Assembly (NCBI GenBank): GCA_002270565.1
Contig: NQMI01000136.1
Span: 1 to 64,000, forward strand
Reading direction: 5' to 3'
Origin: Stenocarpella maydis
Taxonomy: Eukaryota; Ascomycota; Sordariomycetes; Diaporthales; Diaporthaceae
Length of the DNA: 64,000 bases
Part shown: in pieces, positions 10,159 through 21,816 of the stretch
Layout: each line of letters opens with the position of its first letter
Numbering within the stretch: position 1 is the first letter of the stretch
Position numbers and translations under genes: made by a program
Notes under the pieces: model-generated
The model's input: only the letters and a program-made list of their open reading frames with translations
What the model was told of the DNA's origin: nothing
Database searches by the model: none

Positions 10159-10486
10159 GTGGGACACATGGAGGTTCGCGGTCGACGGACAGAGAGAGGA
10201 TGGGTGACATTGGTACGATCTGAAGTGTTACTGTACAGCATTTAGGCGTTTGGGTAGGGCTCATTTTTGGGTTGGATGGCTAGGAGGGGGGTTCCAAGGA
10301 CACAGGCGCAGGTGGGACAAGTACACGCAGAGAGGCGATGTCGGGACAGCATGTCACAAACACCTGCATAGACGTAGACCAGCAAGCGGCATCAGGAGAG
10401 CCCACAAACCTGTGAGGGTGGTCTTGTTTCAAGTGGTTTTTCATACTATTCTAACTTTGTGTGACGTCTTCTTCTTTTTATAGATG

Positions 10487-10670
10487 CCGCCACCCATTCA
10501 TCCACATGATCTGCTTCTCGTTGATCAGACACGAGACCCCAGGCTCACGGCGGACCTCGCCCCGAGGAGCGCCCGCCACCCACTCATCCACATGATCTGC
10601 TTCTCGTTGATCAGACACGAGACCCCAGGCTCACGGCGGACCTCGCCCCGAGGAGCGCCCGCCACCCACT
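10487..10670. repeat. 86 bp tandem duplication (two copies plus 12 bp)
   Basis: Unit 1 spans 10487-10572 and unit 2 spans 10573-10658, followed by a 12 bp start of a third copy. By eye the units differ at one base (T at 10497, C at 10583). It overlaps the 3' end of the GT69-like gene on the minus strand. Because 86 is not a multiple of three, the duplication changes the reading frame of the C-terminal codons. Confidence 0.9.
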
Positions 10671-11884
10671 GCCGCAGCCTCTTGGCGACGGTGGCGCTCT
10701 CGACCCGGTGCGTCAGGCCGGCCCTCCACGCCAGCCAGCGGTTGGCCCAGGCGCCGACGACGGTGGCCCAGGCGCCGGGGAACCGCTCGCCCTCGCGCGC
10801 GCGGACGGCCCCGTACGCCGAAGAGCTGTAGGCGACGCGCACGTTGGGGTTGAGCCACACGCCGCCGCCGGCCGCGGCCTCGGCGCTGAGCGGGTTGTCG
10901 GCGTGGACGAGGCAGCACTCGCTGCCCTCGAGGTGCAGGTCGGCCAGGGCGTCCGGGATGGCGCGGAAGCGCAGGGGCGGGTCGGCGCGGAAGGGGGCGG
11001 CGTCGAAGATGACCATGCCGTTCCAGCACGAGGCGACGCGGACGGGCTCCGACCGCAGGGCCGCGTCCCGCGCGGGGCCCTTTTGGAACCACGGCCCAGT
11101 GGTTGCTGGCCGTCTTGCGGCCCGCGTCGTCGCGCAGGGCAAAGGTGTCGTAGTAGGCCGGCGGGTGCTTGTAGTCCATGCTGCAGGCGGCGGCGTAGGC
11201 GCCTCCCCGCGTGTCAAGCAGCGTCACAAAGTCCTCGACGTCAAAGATGACGTCGTTGAGCCACAGGACCTTGTCGAAGGCGTATCCCTGCCTCTGCTCT
11301 GCCTCGCGCATCGGCTCCATGGCTCGGTTGCGCTCGCGGGCCAGGTACGTGATGCGCCGCTTGTCGTAGACCCTGTCCTCCTGGTTCCAGATCCAGCCCT
11401 CCTGGCGCGGGGCGTCCGGGGCGGGGCGCGCCCACATCTCTTCCAGCTGCTCCCAGACCGTCTGGCCGAGCGTGACGGTGTTGGGGACGCGGCGCGCGTC
11501 GAGCTGGGCGCCGAGGGCCGCCAGCTTGTCCTTTGTGTCGTCCTGCGAGCCGGACTCGAGGGCCGAGAAGTAGACGTTGGCGGGGCCCAGGTGGTCGACG
11601 AGGGCGAGCACGGCGGCGCCCCAGTCAGGGAGGATCGGCCCCGTGTTGCGGTGGACCGAGACGATGAAGAATGTCTGGTTGCCAGCGGAGCTGGGCCGGC
11701 CCAGGTCGCCTCTGCTGTCGCGGAGTGCATGGCGCCCGAGGGAGGGCACAGTCGTCCGGGAGGTGACTGGTCGGTGGCGCAGGAGGAGGATGACGTCGAT
11801 GGTGAGGAGGAAGAGCAGCAGGGCGATTACGGAACGCCTCCCCTGTCGCAGGCGCCGGAGGAGGAGACGGGAGGAGATGATCAT
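10525..11884 (-). CDS. GT69/CAP59-like glycosyltransferase, frame interrupted
   Basis: It resembles the CAP59/alpha-1,3-mannosyltransferase (CMT1) group of GT69. There is a short cytoplasmic basic tail, a signal anchor at about residues 17-37, then FIVSVHRNTGPILPDWG, the metal-site-like KVLWLNDVIFDVEDF, ACSMDYKHPPAYYDTFALRD, and in the second frame ASCWNGMVIFDAAPF. A type II Golgi enzyme for cell-wall or glycan mannosylation is expected. The frame from ATG 11884 runs to about 11096. One extra base in the run at 11093-11097 (family context SNHWPWF) moves the rest into another frame that stops at 10525. At the 3' end, the 86 bp duplication replaces what would have been a short end (IMWMNGWRHL then stop near 10483) with a longer, shifted tail. 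It is either a decaying gene or an assembly error; the second half is otherwise well conserved. Confidence 0.7.
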
Positions 11885-12631
11885 GACAGGTGGGAGGAAG
11901 GGGCGGTCGTGGTCATGACGGTCTGGAGTGGGCGGGTCTTAAAGCACACGAGAGCTTCCCGGGGCCTCGAGAGGGCTGCTGCTTCATATTTGAACGAGGT
12001 CGGGAAGGCGGGAAGCCCTCTGGGCCAAGGGAAGTTGAGAGAAGTGAGATCAGGATGCTCAGGCTCGGCGTGGTGGCCTGGGGGTTGTAGGGGGCGGTGC
12101 ACAAGCAAGAGCCAAGGAAAGGGAGCTGAGGGGGGACCACACGGTGAGCCCTCTCTCCTCCCACCTGCACACAAGATTTGTCGCAGGATTCAGCATTACC
12201 CACCGCCATGAGCTCACCGTTCACGAATGCCCCGGTTGCACGCATGCGGCCAAGGCTCGTCAGTGACAAACGTCTACTCCCACCCAGGACGAAAGCTGTG
12301 CTTCAGTGGCCCCTCGTGCCACAGCAGGAGCTGGCAGTAATCCCAGACCCGGGCTCCTTGAACAAACGCGCCACGCAAGCCCCGCTCCCCTTTCTCTGAC
12401 ATCGTCTCGCTTGTTGCCGAACCAAAGTGACAAAGAGTGATGCACATCAAACATACGGGCCATCACCATGAGCACGGATGTCTGTTCTAAATCGGCCAGG
12501 TTAAAACGGCCCACGAGCAACGTGCCGTACGAGGTGAGACGGCGACGATATCCACCCACAAGAGATACAAAAACGATCGGCACTGCTTCCCGGACACACA
12601 CACACACACACACACAAACACACCATGACCC
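11885..12631. other. Intergenic, GT69 promoter and aldolase 3' side
   Basis: This separates two minus-strand genes. A CA repeat lies at about 12596-12617, just downstream of the aldolase stop codon. Open frames are antisense or low-complexity. No other gene is seen. Confidence 0.45.
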
Positions 12632-13776
12632 TCACGCAAGCCCCGCCTCAACCTCGGCCAGCTCCTTGAGCGTATCCTCAATCGCCTTCTTCTCGCCCTC
12701 GGACGGCTCCAGATATGGCCTGCGGGGCTGGAACTTGTGCCTGGAGCCCGCGAGTCCGGCCTGCGGGGCCGAGTACACCGACGCCGCGTACTTGACTGCC
12801 GCGATGCCCGCCTTGCACGGCTGCTCCGCCAGGGCCGCCTTGCGGTGCAGCGCCATGGCCTCATCGTGCCTCCCTTGCTGCCACAGCTCGTAGACGCGCG
12901 AGATGGACCGCGGGAACACGTTGGCGAACCCGGCGATGCACCCCGCCGACCCGCTCGACAGCCCGCCCAGCAGGAAGTCCGACTGCCCGCCAAACGTGGC
13001 GAACTCGTCCGCGGGCAGCACGGCGGCCAGCCGCACGATCTTGGCCACGGACCCGCACGTCAGCTTCACGCCGACGACGTTGGCGTGCCTGCGCGCCAGT
13101 CGCGTAATGGTCGCCGAGTCGAGGTCGATGCCGTTGCACACGGCCGGGAAGTTGTAGATGACAATGGGCAGCTTGGACCCCGCCGCCACGTCGTCGAAGA
13201 AGCGCTCCACCACCGCCGCCGTCGTCTGCTTGCCAAAGTACCCCGGCGGCAGGCACAGCACGTAGTCAGCCCCAGCCGCCGCCGCGTCGTCGATAAACTC
13301 GAGCACCTGCCGCGTCGAGTGGCCCCCGACGCCCGCGATGATGGGGTAGTCCGGCCCTACCGCCTTGCGCGCCGTCGTGAGCAGTTCCTTGCGCTCCTCT
13401 CGCTGTAGCACAGCTGTTAGCCATGGGTCTCACATCGTCCGCTGGGGGGGAGGGGGGATGGAATCTTGCTCCGAGTACTCACAGTCAGGAGGAATGTCTC
13501 TGAATTTGTCCCCAGGACAACCAGCCCGGTCAGTCCTGACTTGGCGAGGTAGGAATAGTACCTTGCCTGGTCCTCGAGCTCCAGGGTGTCCGTCTCAGGG
13601 TTGAACACTGGCGCGCACGTCCAAAGTCAGCAATTCATGTTGCAAACCAAGTCTAGTGAGCTACAGACTGTGCCGTGCGGCCGAGGCACGCTACCCCTCA
13701 GTCGCGGTGACGGAGCTGACTTACACGTCACGGCCGGGCACCACACGCCGCTTGGGGGGATCTTTTGGGGAGCCAT
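12632..13776 (-). CDS. DHDPS/N-acetylneuraminate-lyase family aldolase
   Basis: Three exons: 13776-13725, 13607-13483 and 13402-12632, giving 315 residues. Introns are GTAAGT...CCAG (13724-13608) and GTGAGT...CTACAG (13482-13403); both junctions are fixed by the phase and by the family sequence. The class I aldolase features are present: a GTNSE loop near residue 50 (the GTTGE loop of the family), IAGVGGHST, YNFP with the active-site Tyr142, and VGVKLT with the Schiff-base Lys172. Length matches the family. The reaction is retro-aldol cleavage or condensation of a 2-oxo acid. In fungi, likely roles are 4-hydroxy-2-oxoglutarate aldolase or 2-keto-3-deoxy sugar acid aldolase (the GAAC/LGA1 type of galacturonate catabolism). 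Lysine synthesis is unlikely because fungi use the aminoadipate route. The substrate is not decided by the sequence. Confidence 0.85.
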
Positions 13777-14692
13777 GCTGAGAGTATGCAATCAATTCTA
13801 TACCGAGATAAGGATAAGTGGGAGCTGAGTATCTAAACGATCAAACTAAAGAGTATGCGTGTATATGTACAACAACAGTCGACAGCGCTTGGTGCGAGGT
13901 GAGGGGAGACTCAGTGCCATTTGACTAGATGGGCGGGACAATCCACACCGAACGGACGAGGCATGCCCATTGCGGAGGATCTGCCGAACGAGACCCCTCA
14001 AGCCGATCACGGAGCCGGCGGCTACCAGCGGTCACACCGGATATTGACACCGGAGACCGGCAATGTGGCACGAGTTCGTCCAACCCTGCCGGAAGACAGT
14101 ATCCGAGCCTTGTATGGACGATAATCGGTTTGCGGTTGCCCACTGTGGCCTAGTCTTGCATGCGCGCCTGTCCGGCAGCTGCTCTCAGTTCATCAGGGAA
14201 TCCCCCTCTCGACCTCCTCCCCCCACCACTATCGTCCGGGCTGCGACCAACAACCACCGAGGCATATCAGCGCTCAATCGACCAAGAGTGTAAATTGCGC
14301 GCCATGTCAGTGTTTCTTTCCCGCCAAGACCCTCTCTCATATTCGCTCTCACATCCACTCGCGCGCGCACACAAGGGAACAGACGAGTCACCAAAAGCCG
14401 CTCCTTCAGAAGACAGACCTATGCTGCGCATGCCCATTAAGCATGTGTGTCCCCGCGCTGGACTGCATTACTCCTGTATGCTACGCTACGCTACGCTTTC
14501 CATCCATAAAAGTTCCCATGATATCTTGTAAACCCCACACAACCGCAAGGCCGAAGCCTATATGCATGTAAATGACCCACCAGAAAACGCCATCACGCCA
14601 ATGTGATCACCACCTTCGAGGGAACCATTGCTCGGCCCGTGATGCTAGACCACGGTCTATCGCTCCTAGCTTCATCCTCCCCGGCGCAACCC
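13777..14692. other. Intergenic, aldolase promoter and palF 3' UTR
   Basis: The promoter of the minus-strand aldolase starts here, and the 3' UTR of palF ends here. A CTACG iteration sits near 14479-14495. No coding signal is seen. Confidence 0.45.
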
Positions 14693-17135
14693 TCATCGCT
14701 GATATGCCGGCAGAGGCTCCGACGAGGTCACAGGGGCCTGGTGTGAAAAGTACGTCCCATACTCCTCCTCCTCCGTGAAAATCGGGGCCGAAGGCCCGTC
14801 AACCATGGGAGGCGCACTGGGCGCAGAGCTGCTCCCAACGCCAGCATTGTCCTCTACGGGGAACTCGGGAGGCGCGCTCGCCTCTGCCAGCAGCCTCTGC
14901 CGCTCGAGTTCCTGCTTGTCGTCGGTCGAATTGCCGTCCGGCCCGGATGGGCCTGCTGCCAGGTCGTCGAGTGTTGGCGCTGATGGAGCAGCTTCCGTAG
15001 GCGGCGCCGGTGGCGGGACGGAGGGGGCGGAGGGGGCATATGGGCCGGCTTCGTCATTGCCGCCGCCGTATGCTGCTGGTGCCGGGGGCCCTGCCGTTGG
15101 TGCTGGCGCTTCTGGCTGGCTGGGAAGTAATCTCTGTTCTGCTCGCCGTACCCTTTCCTTTTCTGAGAGGCCTCTCTCATCTGCAAGGTCTGGTGGGGGA
15201 GGAATATAATGTGGTGCTGGTCCAGGCGGCTCCTGAGACCCCCCATTCCAGTACGGATATTGGGCCGCGGCCTCGCCGGGATATGGAACGTACTCTTGCG
15301 GGTATGCTTCTTCTGCGCCGTAGCCTTCATCCTCCCATCCTGCGGGCCAGGCACCGTTATCGTTGTACGCGCCGTCCAGGCCCGGATGGGGAGGTGACGA
15401 GATGGCCTTGCCCCGCCGGCTGGTGTCTGTGGTCCCCACCACGAGCTCGAAGGAATCGTATATGACACCCTTTTCGCGCTTCAGGGGGTCCGTGTTGACC
15501 AAGCTGCCGTCAAACGACGCAAGACCAGCCACTCCCTCCCTGGATGACGTCAACACGCCAGCAGCAGGGCCAACCCTCGGGTTCTGCTGTATCTGTATCG
15601 CGTTCGCAAGCTTGCCGCCCAGGTCCACAATTACCTCCAGCCGGTACTTGAAGCTGATCATTTCCCCGGGGACCCCTCTTATCGAGGGAAACGAGTTCTC
15701 GGGCACCCGAACAGAGGTCGTCACGCTGGCGGTCAGTGTCGAAGGGTCGATGATCAAGGGGCTAAAGGCCTGCGACAGGTCTTTTCGGAACACACTGCAT
15801 GTGCCCGCAGATGATAATGACAGCCCGCCCAGCCCCGTCTTGGACTTTGGATAATACTCTTCCTTCTCCAGCCTCCTCTGTTCTTCCTTAGATATGTTCT
15901 TGAACAGGGCGACCGGCGGTGCCGAGTCCACGCGGCCTTGTCTGTACAGGGTGACGATGACCCCAAACAGGCTCTTTATTCGTTTCGTATGCTGCACATC
16001 CACCTTGACGGATATCGTGTCGCCGGGAAGGCACCCGCTCTTCATGAGCTGGATTTCTGTCGTGATCGTCTTGTCCCTTGAGGACACTGACTTCCTCGCC
16101 ACGCCGGCCTGGACGGTCCCCAGGCTCCCTGGCTGGTTGGGGTCGCCGCGGTCTCTCGAGCTGAGGCCGGTGCTGCCGCTCACGGCACTGTCCCCGCTCA
16201 CCTCGCTCCTCAGGTCGCTGTTGACAGGACTCCTGGGGTTCTGGTGCGCATCCAGGTTTGCATCGTCCGCAACAAGAGACCCTTCTGTTGATGTTTCTAC
16301 CGCCCTCGTAGAATCAAAATCAGACGAGGACTCGCCCGCAGCACCATCTGCAATGATGGGTGTTCCTCCCTGAGAGACGGTCGAGCCTGCTGGCTTCTTC
16401 CTTTTTGACCTCTTGGAGATGGGCTGCAGATATATGGTCCGAGGACGAGGCGCCGGCAGAGTCCCAACATCGACCTGCTCCACCAGCTCGATTTTGCGGT
16501 CGCAGGTTGTCGTCGCATTTGTCGAGGTCGGCCGTGTTAGCGTTGCTACGATTGTGTACCCGATGCTCCCTCGCTCAAACTAGAATCAGTTAGCCCCTGA
16601 CGTGTTCCGGGGATGTGTGCCCGCGAACAGGACACGTATTGCCGTTGACATGAGCGCTTACATCAATGCTGCTGGGCAGGTCCTTCTCGGGGAACAAGAG
16701 GTCAAAGTTGAACTCGTATCTGCCTGACTCCAGCCTCCCGTCCGCACACAGGACCTGCTCATCCTGAAACAACGAGGCATAGCCGTTGCCGAGGAACCTG
16801 AACTGGGAGATGCCGTCCGAGTCGAATTCGGAAGGGTTGATGGGCTCGTTGGCGGCGTTTGGGCTCTTGTAGACTCGCACGTAGCCACGCAGGGCGACGG
16901 TCAGGTGGGTGACGCGGATGGGCTTGACGAGGGCCAGGACGACGGCGCCCCTCACATTGTCGCCGGCGGCGTATTTGCGGTGTGGCTCGGCCGGGCGGAT
17001 GTGGAAGTCAACGACGTTGCGGGTGCTCCTGGAACGGATGGGCAGGGCGAACCTCGAGAAGAAGGAGCGGCTCGAGGGTTGGGATTGGTCTTCCAGCGTG
17101 GTCGCGGCGTTGCTGGACCCGGATAGGGCTACCAT
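14693..17135 (-). CDS. palF: pH-response arrestin PalF/Rim8
   Basis: Two exons, 17135-16662 and 16579-14693, joined in phase 0 (GTAAGC...TTCTAG), give 786 residues, close to the usual PalF length. I take ATG 17135 as start because the frame upstream has no ATG before its stop. The arrestin N-domain covers about residues 30-200: VVDFHIRPAEPHRKYAAGDNVRGAVVL, GNGYASLFQDEQVLC and LPSSID joined to FERGSIGYTIVATLTRP. It is followed by the basic ISKRSKRKKPAG linker and the arrestin C-domain (GCLPGDTISVKVDVQHTKRIKSLFGVIVTLYRQG, GVPGEMISFKYRLEVIVDLGGKLA). The Pro/Ala/Tyr-rich tail is disordered. By family knowledge PalF binds the receptor PalH at the plasma membrane, is ubiquitylated at alkaline pH and recruits the ESCRT-linked Pal complex that leads to PacC cleavage. 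Confidence 0.92.
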
Positions 17136-20100
17136 CTGTGCAGGACTGGGGTCCACGGGGGGCTCGCGACGGGGTGGCCTCGTCGTCCCCGTGCCGTGCC
17201 TTGCGGGAGGTGTCTGTGGGTTCCAGATTGAACGGGGCGGGTCTTGTCGGGTTGTTGGTGTCGTGTCGGTCGGGCTCTTTAGGGGCGGGCGGTGGATCGC
17301 CCTCGAGGATGAGCGAGGTTGGGGCGATTTGGATTGTTGGATAACAGGACGGACGGCCGGTTAGGGAATTGTCGAGGTCCTTTCAGGATGGCGGTTGTCG
17401 CCCCACACAGGTCTTGGTCTGGAGCTGAGCCACCAGAGGCTACGAGTACAGCGGACTGTGGCCAGTGACGGGGCGAGGAGGATGAGGAGAATCGGGGGAA
17501 GGGGGTGAGGCAGGACGCCGCCACAGCTGGGCGCGATTACACAGACACAGACGCACGCACGCACGAACGCGCGCAGACGGCTGAGGCAGGGCAGCTGGTG
17601 TCAGTCAGCTTGTGTGAGGCTCGCGTGGGCTGCTGCCGAGTGCCGGGAAGAATGATGTATAGAAGAAAGGAATGGGTTCGCTGGGCGGCATGCCAAGGCA
17701 AGACAAGACTTGCCAAGAGGGGAAGAAGTACAATGTCAGGACGGAAAGCCGCGTGTAGGACCTGGACGGGCCTGACGGGGTGGACGGGTCGAGGCGACGG
17801 GTTGGTTTTTGGGAAATGGGGCGGGCTTGTGCTTTTGCTGCTGGAGTGGGTTTGATACTGTTTGGGGTTGTGCAGGGGGGCTGATGATGATGGACACAGG
17901 GAGAGAGAAAGAGGCAAAGAGAGAGTCCCAAGGTGAAACCTGATACAGCGAGCATTCGAAGGGGGGTGGACGGGAGGAAAGAGAGAGGGGGAGAGGACGG
18001 ATGCTGAGTGGTGAGGAGGGGAGGAAACACTTGGGATCAAACAAGCTGCGCGACACGACAGTGACAACGACCGATCCGACCGGGTATTCCACATTTCGTA
18101 TGCTATGTATATACCTTGGGAGGGCCTGTTTCTTGCTGCTTCTCCCCAGGCAGACTCTTGTTGCTGGTGCTGCTGCTGCTTCTTCCTCTTCCTCCTCCTC
18201 CTGGCTGCACCTTGGGTGCAAGGGGGGGGAGGGGCCCGGATCTGCGCCTTCCCTTCCGTGCGCATCGTGGTGGTATTGCGTGCGCGTCCAGGTATGCGTA
18301 CTCACCAGCTCACCTACTACTGGCGTGCCATACATACCCGCGGATTACAGGTCCCGTCGGCTGGGTCAACCGGTACTCTTGCTGTTCTCACCAGCCTCGT
18401 ACAGGGCTTTCTTACCTTGACAACCTGGCACAATCGCGGGGCGACGTCGCTTGAACCGCACCCCTGCCCCTCCACCTACAACCCCCTTGCGAATCCTCTC
18501 TCTGCTCCACCCTTTTCCTCTGTAATCGGTCTTTCACCCCGTCAGCCATGGAAGCCCATCGAGAGGGGGATGGCGCAGTCAGCCAGCCTTCCATCAGCAG
18601 CAGCCGCTTGACAAGAAGAAAGCACCATGTCAGAAAGTCGACACTCTTCGGGTTATCAGCCCGCTACCTACACTGCCGGGGGGGGCTCCTTCCCTTCACG
18701 CCATCGTTCCAGATGTGCCAGGTCTCGTCGTCGCTACCACAGACCGCAGCAAGCTCGACAGCAAACCTTCTAGCCGCCTGCTAGCCTGCTTCAACGCTGG
18801 CCGGCTGGATGGACGGACCATGGCCAACTGGAGTCTGCCTGGGCCAGCTGGCTAGTACTCCGTAGTTCCGGCCGTTGACAACCACCGACCACCTCCTGAT
18901 CACACCCCTCTGCGGAATGAACCACCATCCCATCTCGGTCCTACCCTCACACTGGCTCTGTGTTCACCGTAGCCATGCCCTGGAGCCGTTACCTGCTCCG
19001 AAACATCCAAAAGTCATGAACCCAGCCAGGACTCGGCTATCGTCGACGAGGAGCATCCCGTCAATAAACCCGTCCTCGCGCCTCCTCCCCACGGCTGTGC
19101 TGCACGACTAGACCCTCAGCGGGGCCTAGAATGCCCACTACCCGGTCCCTGAGTCAAGGGACCCCGTGTTGAAAACTACTCTATGTACATGTCCATTTTC
19201 GACCTGATTGTCATTACCAAGACGGGTCCTCCACAAGATCTAGACTTGCGCGCCACCAAGCCTTGAGTTGCTTTATTTGGCTTTATTAGGCAATATCTAG
19301 GCCCCAAGCTCTGCTTAGAGTCTAAAAATTCATCAGGCTTACGCTGCCGACCTCACCCCCCGAACAGTCTCGCCCTCACCATTGGGTTGAAGCGAGGGCC
19401 CACCGCTGGAAACCTTAATTCCTTGCCCCGTCCACCAGCAAGGCGCCGGCTGGATGCTCCTAATAGCTCCGGCCTGCGTTCTATTGCTGGCCCGCCCCAG
19501 TCGCTAGGGCCCGGCAGCAAGAAATCACGTCTATCATGTCGCGGTGACGTTTAGAATTAATATTAATAATTACCGGGTCAGCATGCCTCTGCGCCTGGTC
19601 GCCTCAGGAAACATCCGCTCAGACTCGAAACGACCAAGCCTGGGGTCCGGGAGCGTTTTTTCTACCATGTATGTACTCAAATGGCCCAGCAACAAGGCTC
19701 ATGGTGCTTGCCAGCTATTTCCTTAGGCGCGGAGCTTTTTCCCACTCTGCTAATCTTGGAAGCAATCAACTGAATGGGCCGATCTGGCTGGCTCCGGTTC
19801 TTGGCTTCTCACCTAGCTTCTTTTGTGGCCGCTCTTCGCTCGCTCCTCGTGCAGCACGTCCAGATCCACACAGCAGCACGTGCAAGGGCAAGACATGGCC
19901 AAGAACGTCGCAGGACGCTCCCAAGCCTTTTTCTCTCCAGCACTTGCGGCCTACTGTGTATCCCCCAGCAAATGCAAGCTTCATGGTCTCGCCCGAAAAG
20001 CTTCATTCCCGTAGGGCTGGCAGTCAGTTCTTGGCCTCGGTTGAGCAGCAACACTATTTATAAACCCGGCCAATGCGCTTCCCATAAAGCCTGTCGGTTG

Positions 20101-20811
20101 ACGTCTCAGACGCTACCAGTGAACCCGCGCTAACGTGCTTCAAAACCGCACCTGGCCACAACAGCTGGCAGTGCCATCCTGCACATATGCACGGCAATCA
20201 GGACAATTTTCGGTTTGCTTGTCCCTCGAAAACTGCACAGAGAGAAAAAGAAAAGGAAAACAAAGAGTCGTCGGTACCCCAGACGGCCGCCTGCTCCCTG
20301 TGTGGCAAGCTCCACCGGACTTGCATTGCGGAAATCGGCTGGTGTTTGACATTTGTATCAGCGCCGCCAGTTGGATACGACTCACGAGCCGAAGATCTCG
20401 CAACCATGTGCCACCTGCAAACCACTGGCACACCGGTTTGCGCAGTCGGTTGGTCGACATCATGCCCCTCGCATCGCTTGTGTGTGTCGGCATTGGCTCT
20501 GGTTCAGAGAGGCCAGCTACTCATTGTACGTGGTGACAGCAGATTTTGTCAGGGGGCCGAGCACAACCGTGTCATCAGGACTTCCCCCAGCTGAACACCC
20601 GGCACAGGACAATCCAATCTCTAAAATGGCGCGCCGTCCTCCATATCCAATGTGTGCTGTCCAACTGACAGGTCTGATTCGGCAACGACTCCGACTGACT
20701 CTATTTCAATCGCTTCGATGCAACCTACAATGTCACTTAGTGAGTCCGCATACATATCGAGGCCGTCTAAATTAAAGCAAAAATCCGAGTCTTCATCGTT
20801 AAGGGCCGCCA
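17136..20811. other. Long intergenic region upstream of palF
   Basis: The 3.7 kb hold the palF promoter and probably a long leader. Many short frames exist but none has domain-like sequence. A TACTCCGTA-type motif lies at 18855-18864. CT-rich tracts are seen near 18150-18210. The minus-strand frame upstream of the palF ATG stays open to about 17366 but lacks an ATG. I see no RNA gene. Confidence 0.4.
17692..17717 (+). promoter_or_regulatory. Paired PacC-type sites upstream of palF
   Basis: Two GCCAAG hexamers (PacC consensus GCCARG) occur at 17692-17697 and 17712-17717, about 560-580 bp upstream of the palF ATG. A further match in reverse orientation, CCTGGC, is at 18424-18429. In yeast, the PacC homologue Rim101 represses RIM8, so feedback on palF is plausible. 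Hexamers occur by chance, so this is a lead only. Confidence 0.3.
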
Positions 20812-21816
20812 ATGGCCACACTGAACTCGTTATCGAATCTCTCTCTCACCAACGCTGTCTCGCCCTGGGACGAACCTCATCTGAAGCAAACAGACACACT
20901 GACCACCAGAAACACTTCCGCCGAGCCCGAACCAGCCCTCTGGGCCAACCGGAACAGACAGCTCACGAGAGCTTTCCCCGCTACTGAGTATTTTCAGAAG
21001 CAAGAAACGGCAGACCGAGCTCTCTTCCTTTCTCAGACAGGTAGCAAGGAACCGTGTCCCCACCCCGTAGGTACCTTTACCCACACATGACCAAATGTGC
21101 TGTTGGGAGTTCAAGCCCCGTCACTACTGCAAATACTGCAGGATACCAATGTACTGGGCCCCATCCCGCGGGCGCATCGTGCTGTGCCATGGCGCCAAGA
21201 ACATGGGCCGCGGGCGGCCCGGGCGATGCGTAATGCAGAAGATTGAGCCCTTCGAGGACAGGGCCCTGTTCACGGCGTGCTGCGTCGACTGCGCACGGCT
21301 GGTCTCCCAGAATATACGTCCGCGGCACTGGAGGGACGCTGGGAGTAACACAAGGAACAGGAGAAGGGAGGCCGAGAGTGCCAGGAGACCCAGCCGGTGG
21401 TGGGAACGTGTGGCCAGATGGGGGCATGACGCGGTCGGGGAGTGCACTGATCGTAGGAGACGCAGCTTGTTGTGCGCGTGGAAGAAGGATGGTAAGTTGC
21501 AAACTCGGGTCTCAGTGCTTGCCCGCTTGTAACCGTAGGACCTGATGGCTACGGCAGAGGCCCTCGGCTCAGACGGCCTCTTATTCGCCTCTGCAACGCG
21601 CACACCATACCTGATCGACCGTGTGCCCAGCAGAGGCTCACCTGTGCTCAATGCGGGCAGCTCACCAACAGTCTGGTGATAAAGGACCGCACGACAGCCA
21701 GGTTGCGTCTGCAAGTAAAGCATCACCCTTTGTCGCATCCCTGGCCACCCAGCGTTGCAAAGATGATATCATTTTTCTCTCTATCTGCCTTGGATATCCG
21801 CACTCCAAACCGATAG
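20812..21816 (+). CDS. Tentative Cys-rich, possible zinc-binding protein
   Basis: Proposed exons are 20812-21066, 21110-21491 and 21539-21816, giving 304 residues. The second intron (GTAAGT...CCGTAG, 47 nt) is the better supported one because it keeps phase and extends the frame by 91 codons to TAG 21814-21816. The first intron (GTAGGT...GGGAG, 43 nt) is short and uncertain. Without it, translation could start at ATG 21095. The middle and end have a regular set of Cys pairs: HYCKYC, VLCHG, GRCVM, ACCVDC, LCNAH, RPCAQ and TCAQC. This suggests one or two zinc-ribbon-like folds among Arg-rich sequence. The N-terminal part (MATLNSLSNLSLTNAVSPWDE) is polar. I recognise no family. Both neighbouring regions are gene-poor. 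Confidence 0.4.

Noticed and set aside
9229..10167. 312-codon minus-strand ORF
   Set aside because: Antisense of the PXMP4-like gene; open because of GC-rich codon bias.
10844..12211. 455-codon plus-strand ORF
   Set aside because: Antisense of the GT69-like gene, whose minus-strand frames carry the family motifs.
17136..17366. Upstream extension of palF in the open frame
   Set aside because: The frame is open but has no ATG before the stop; conservation starts after ATG 17135.
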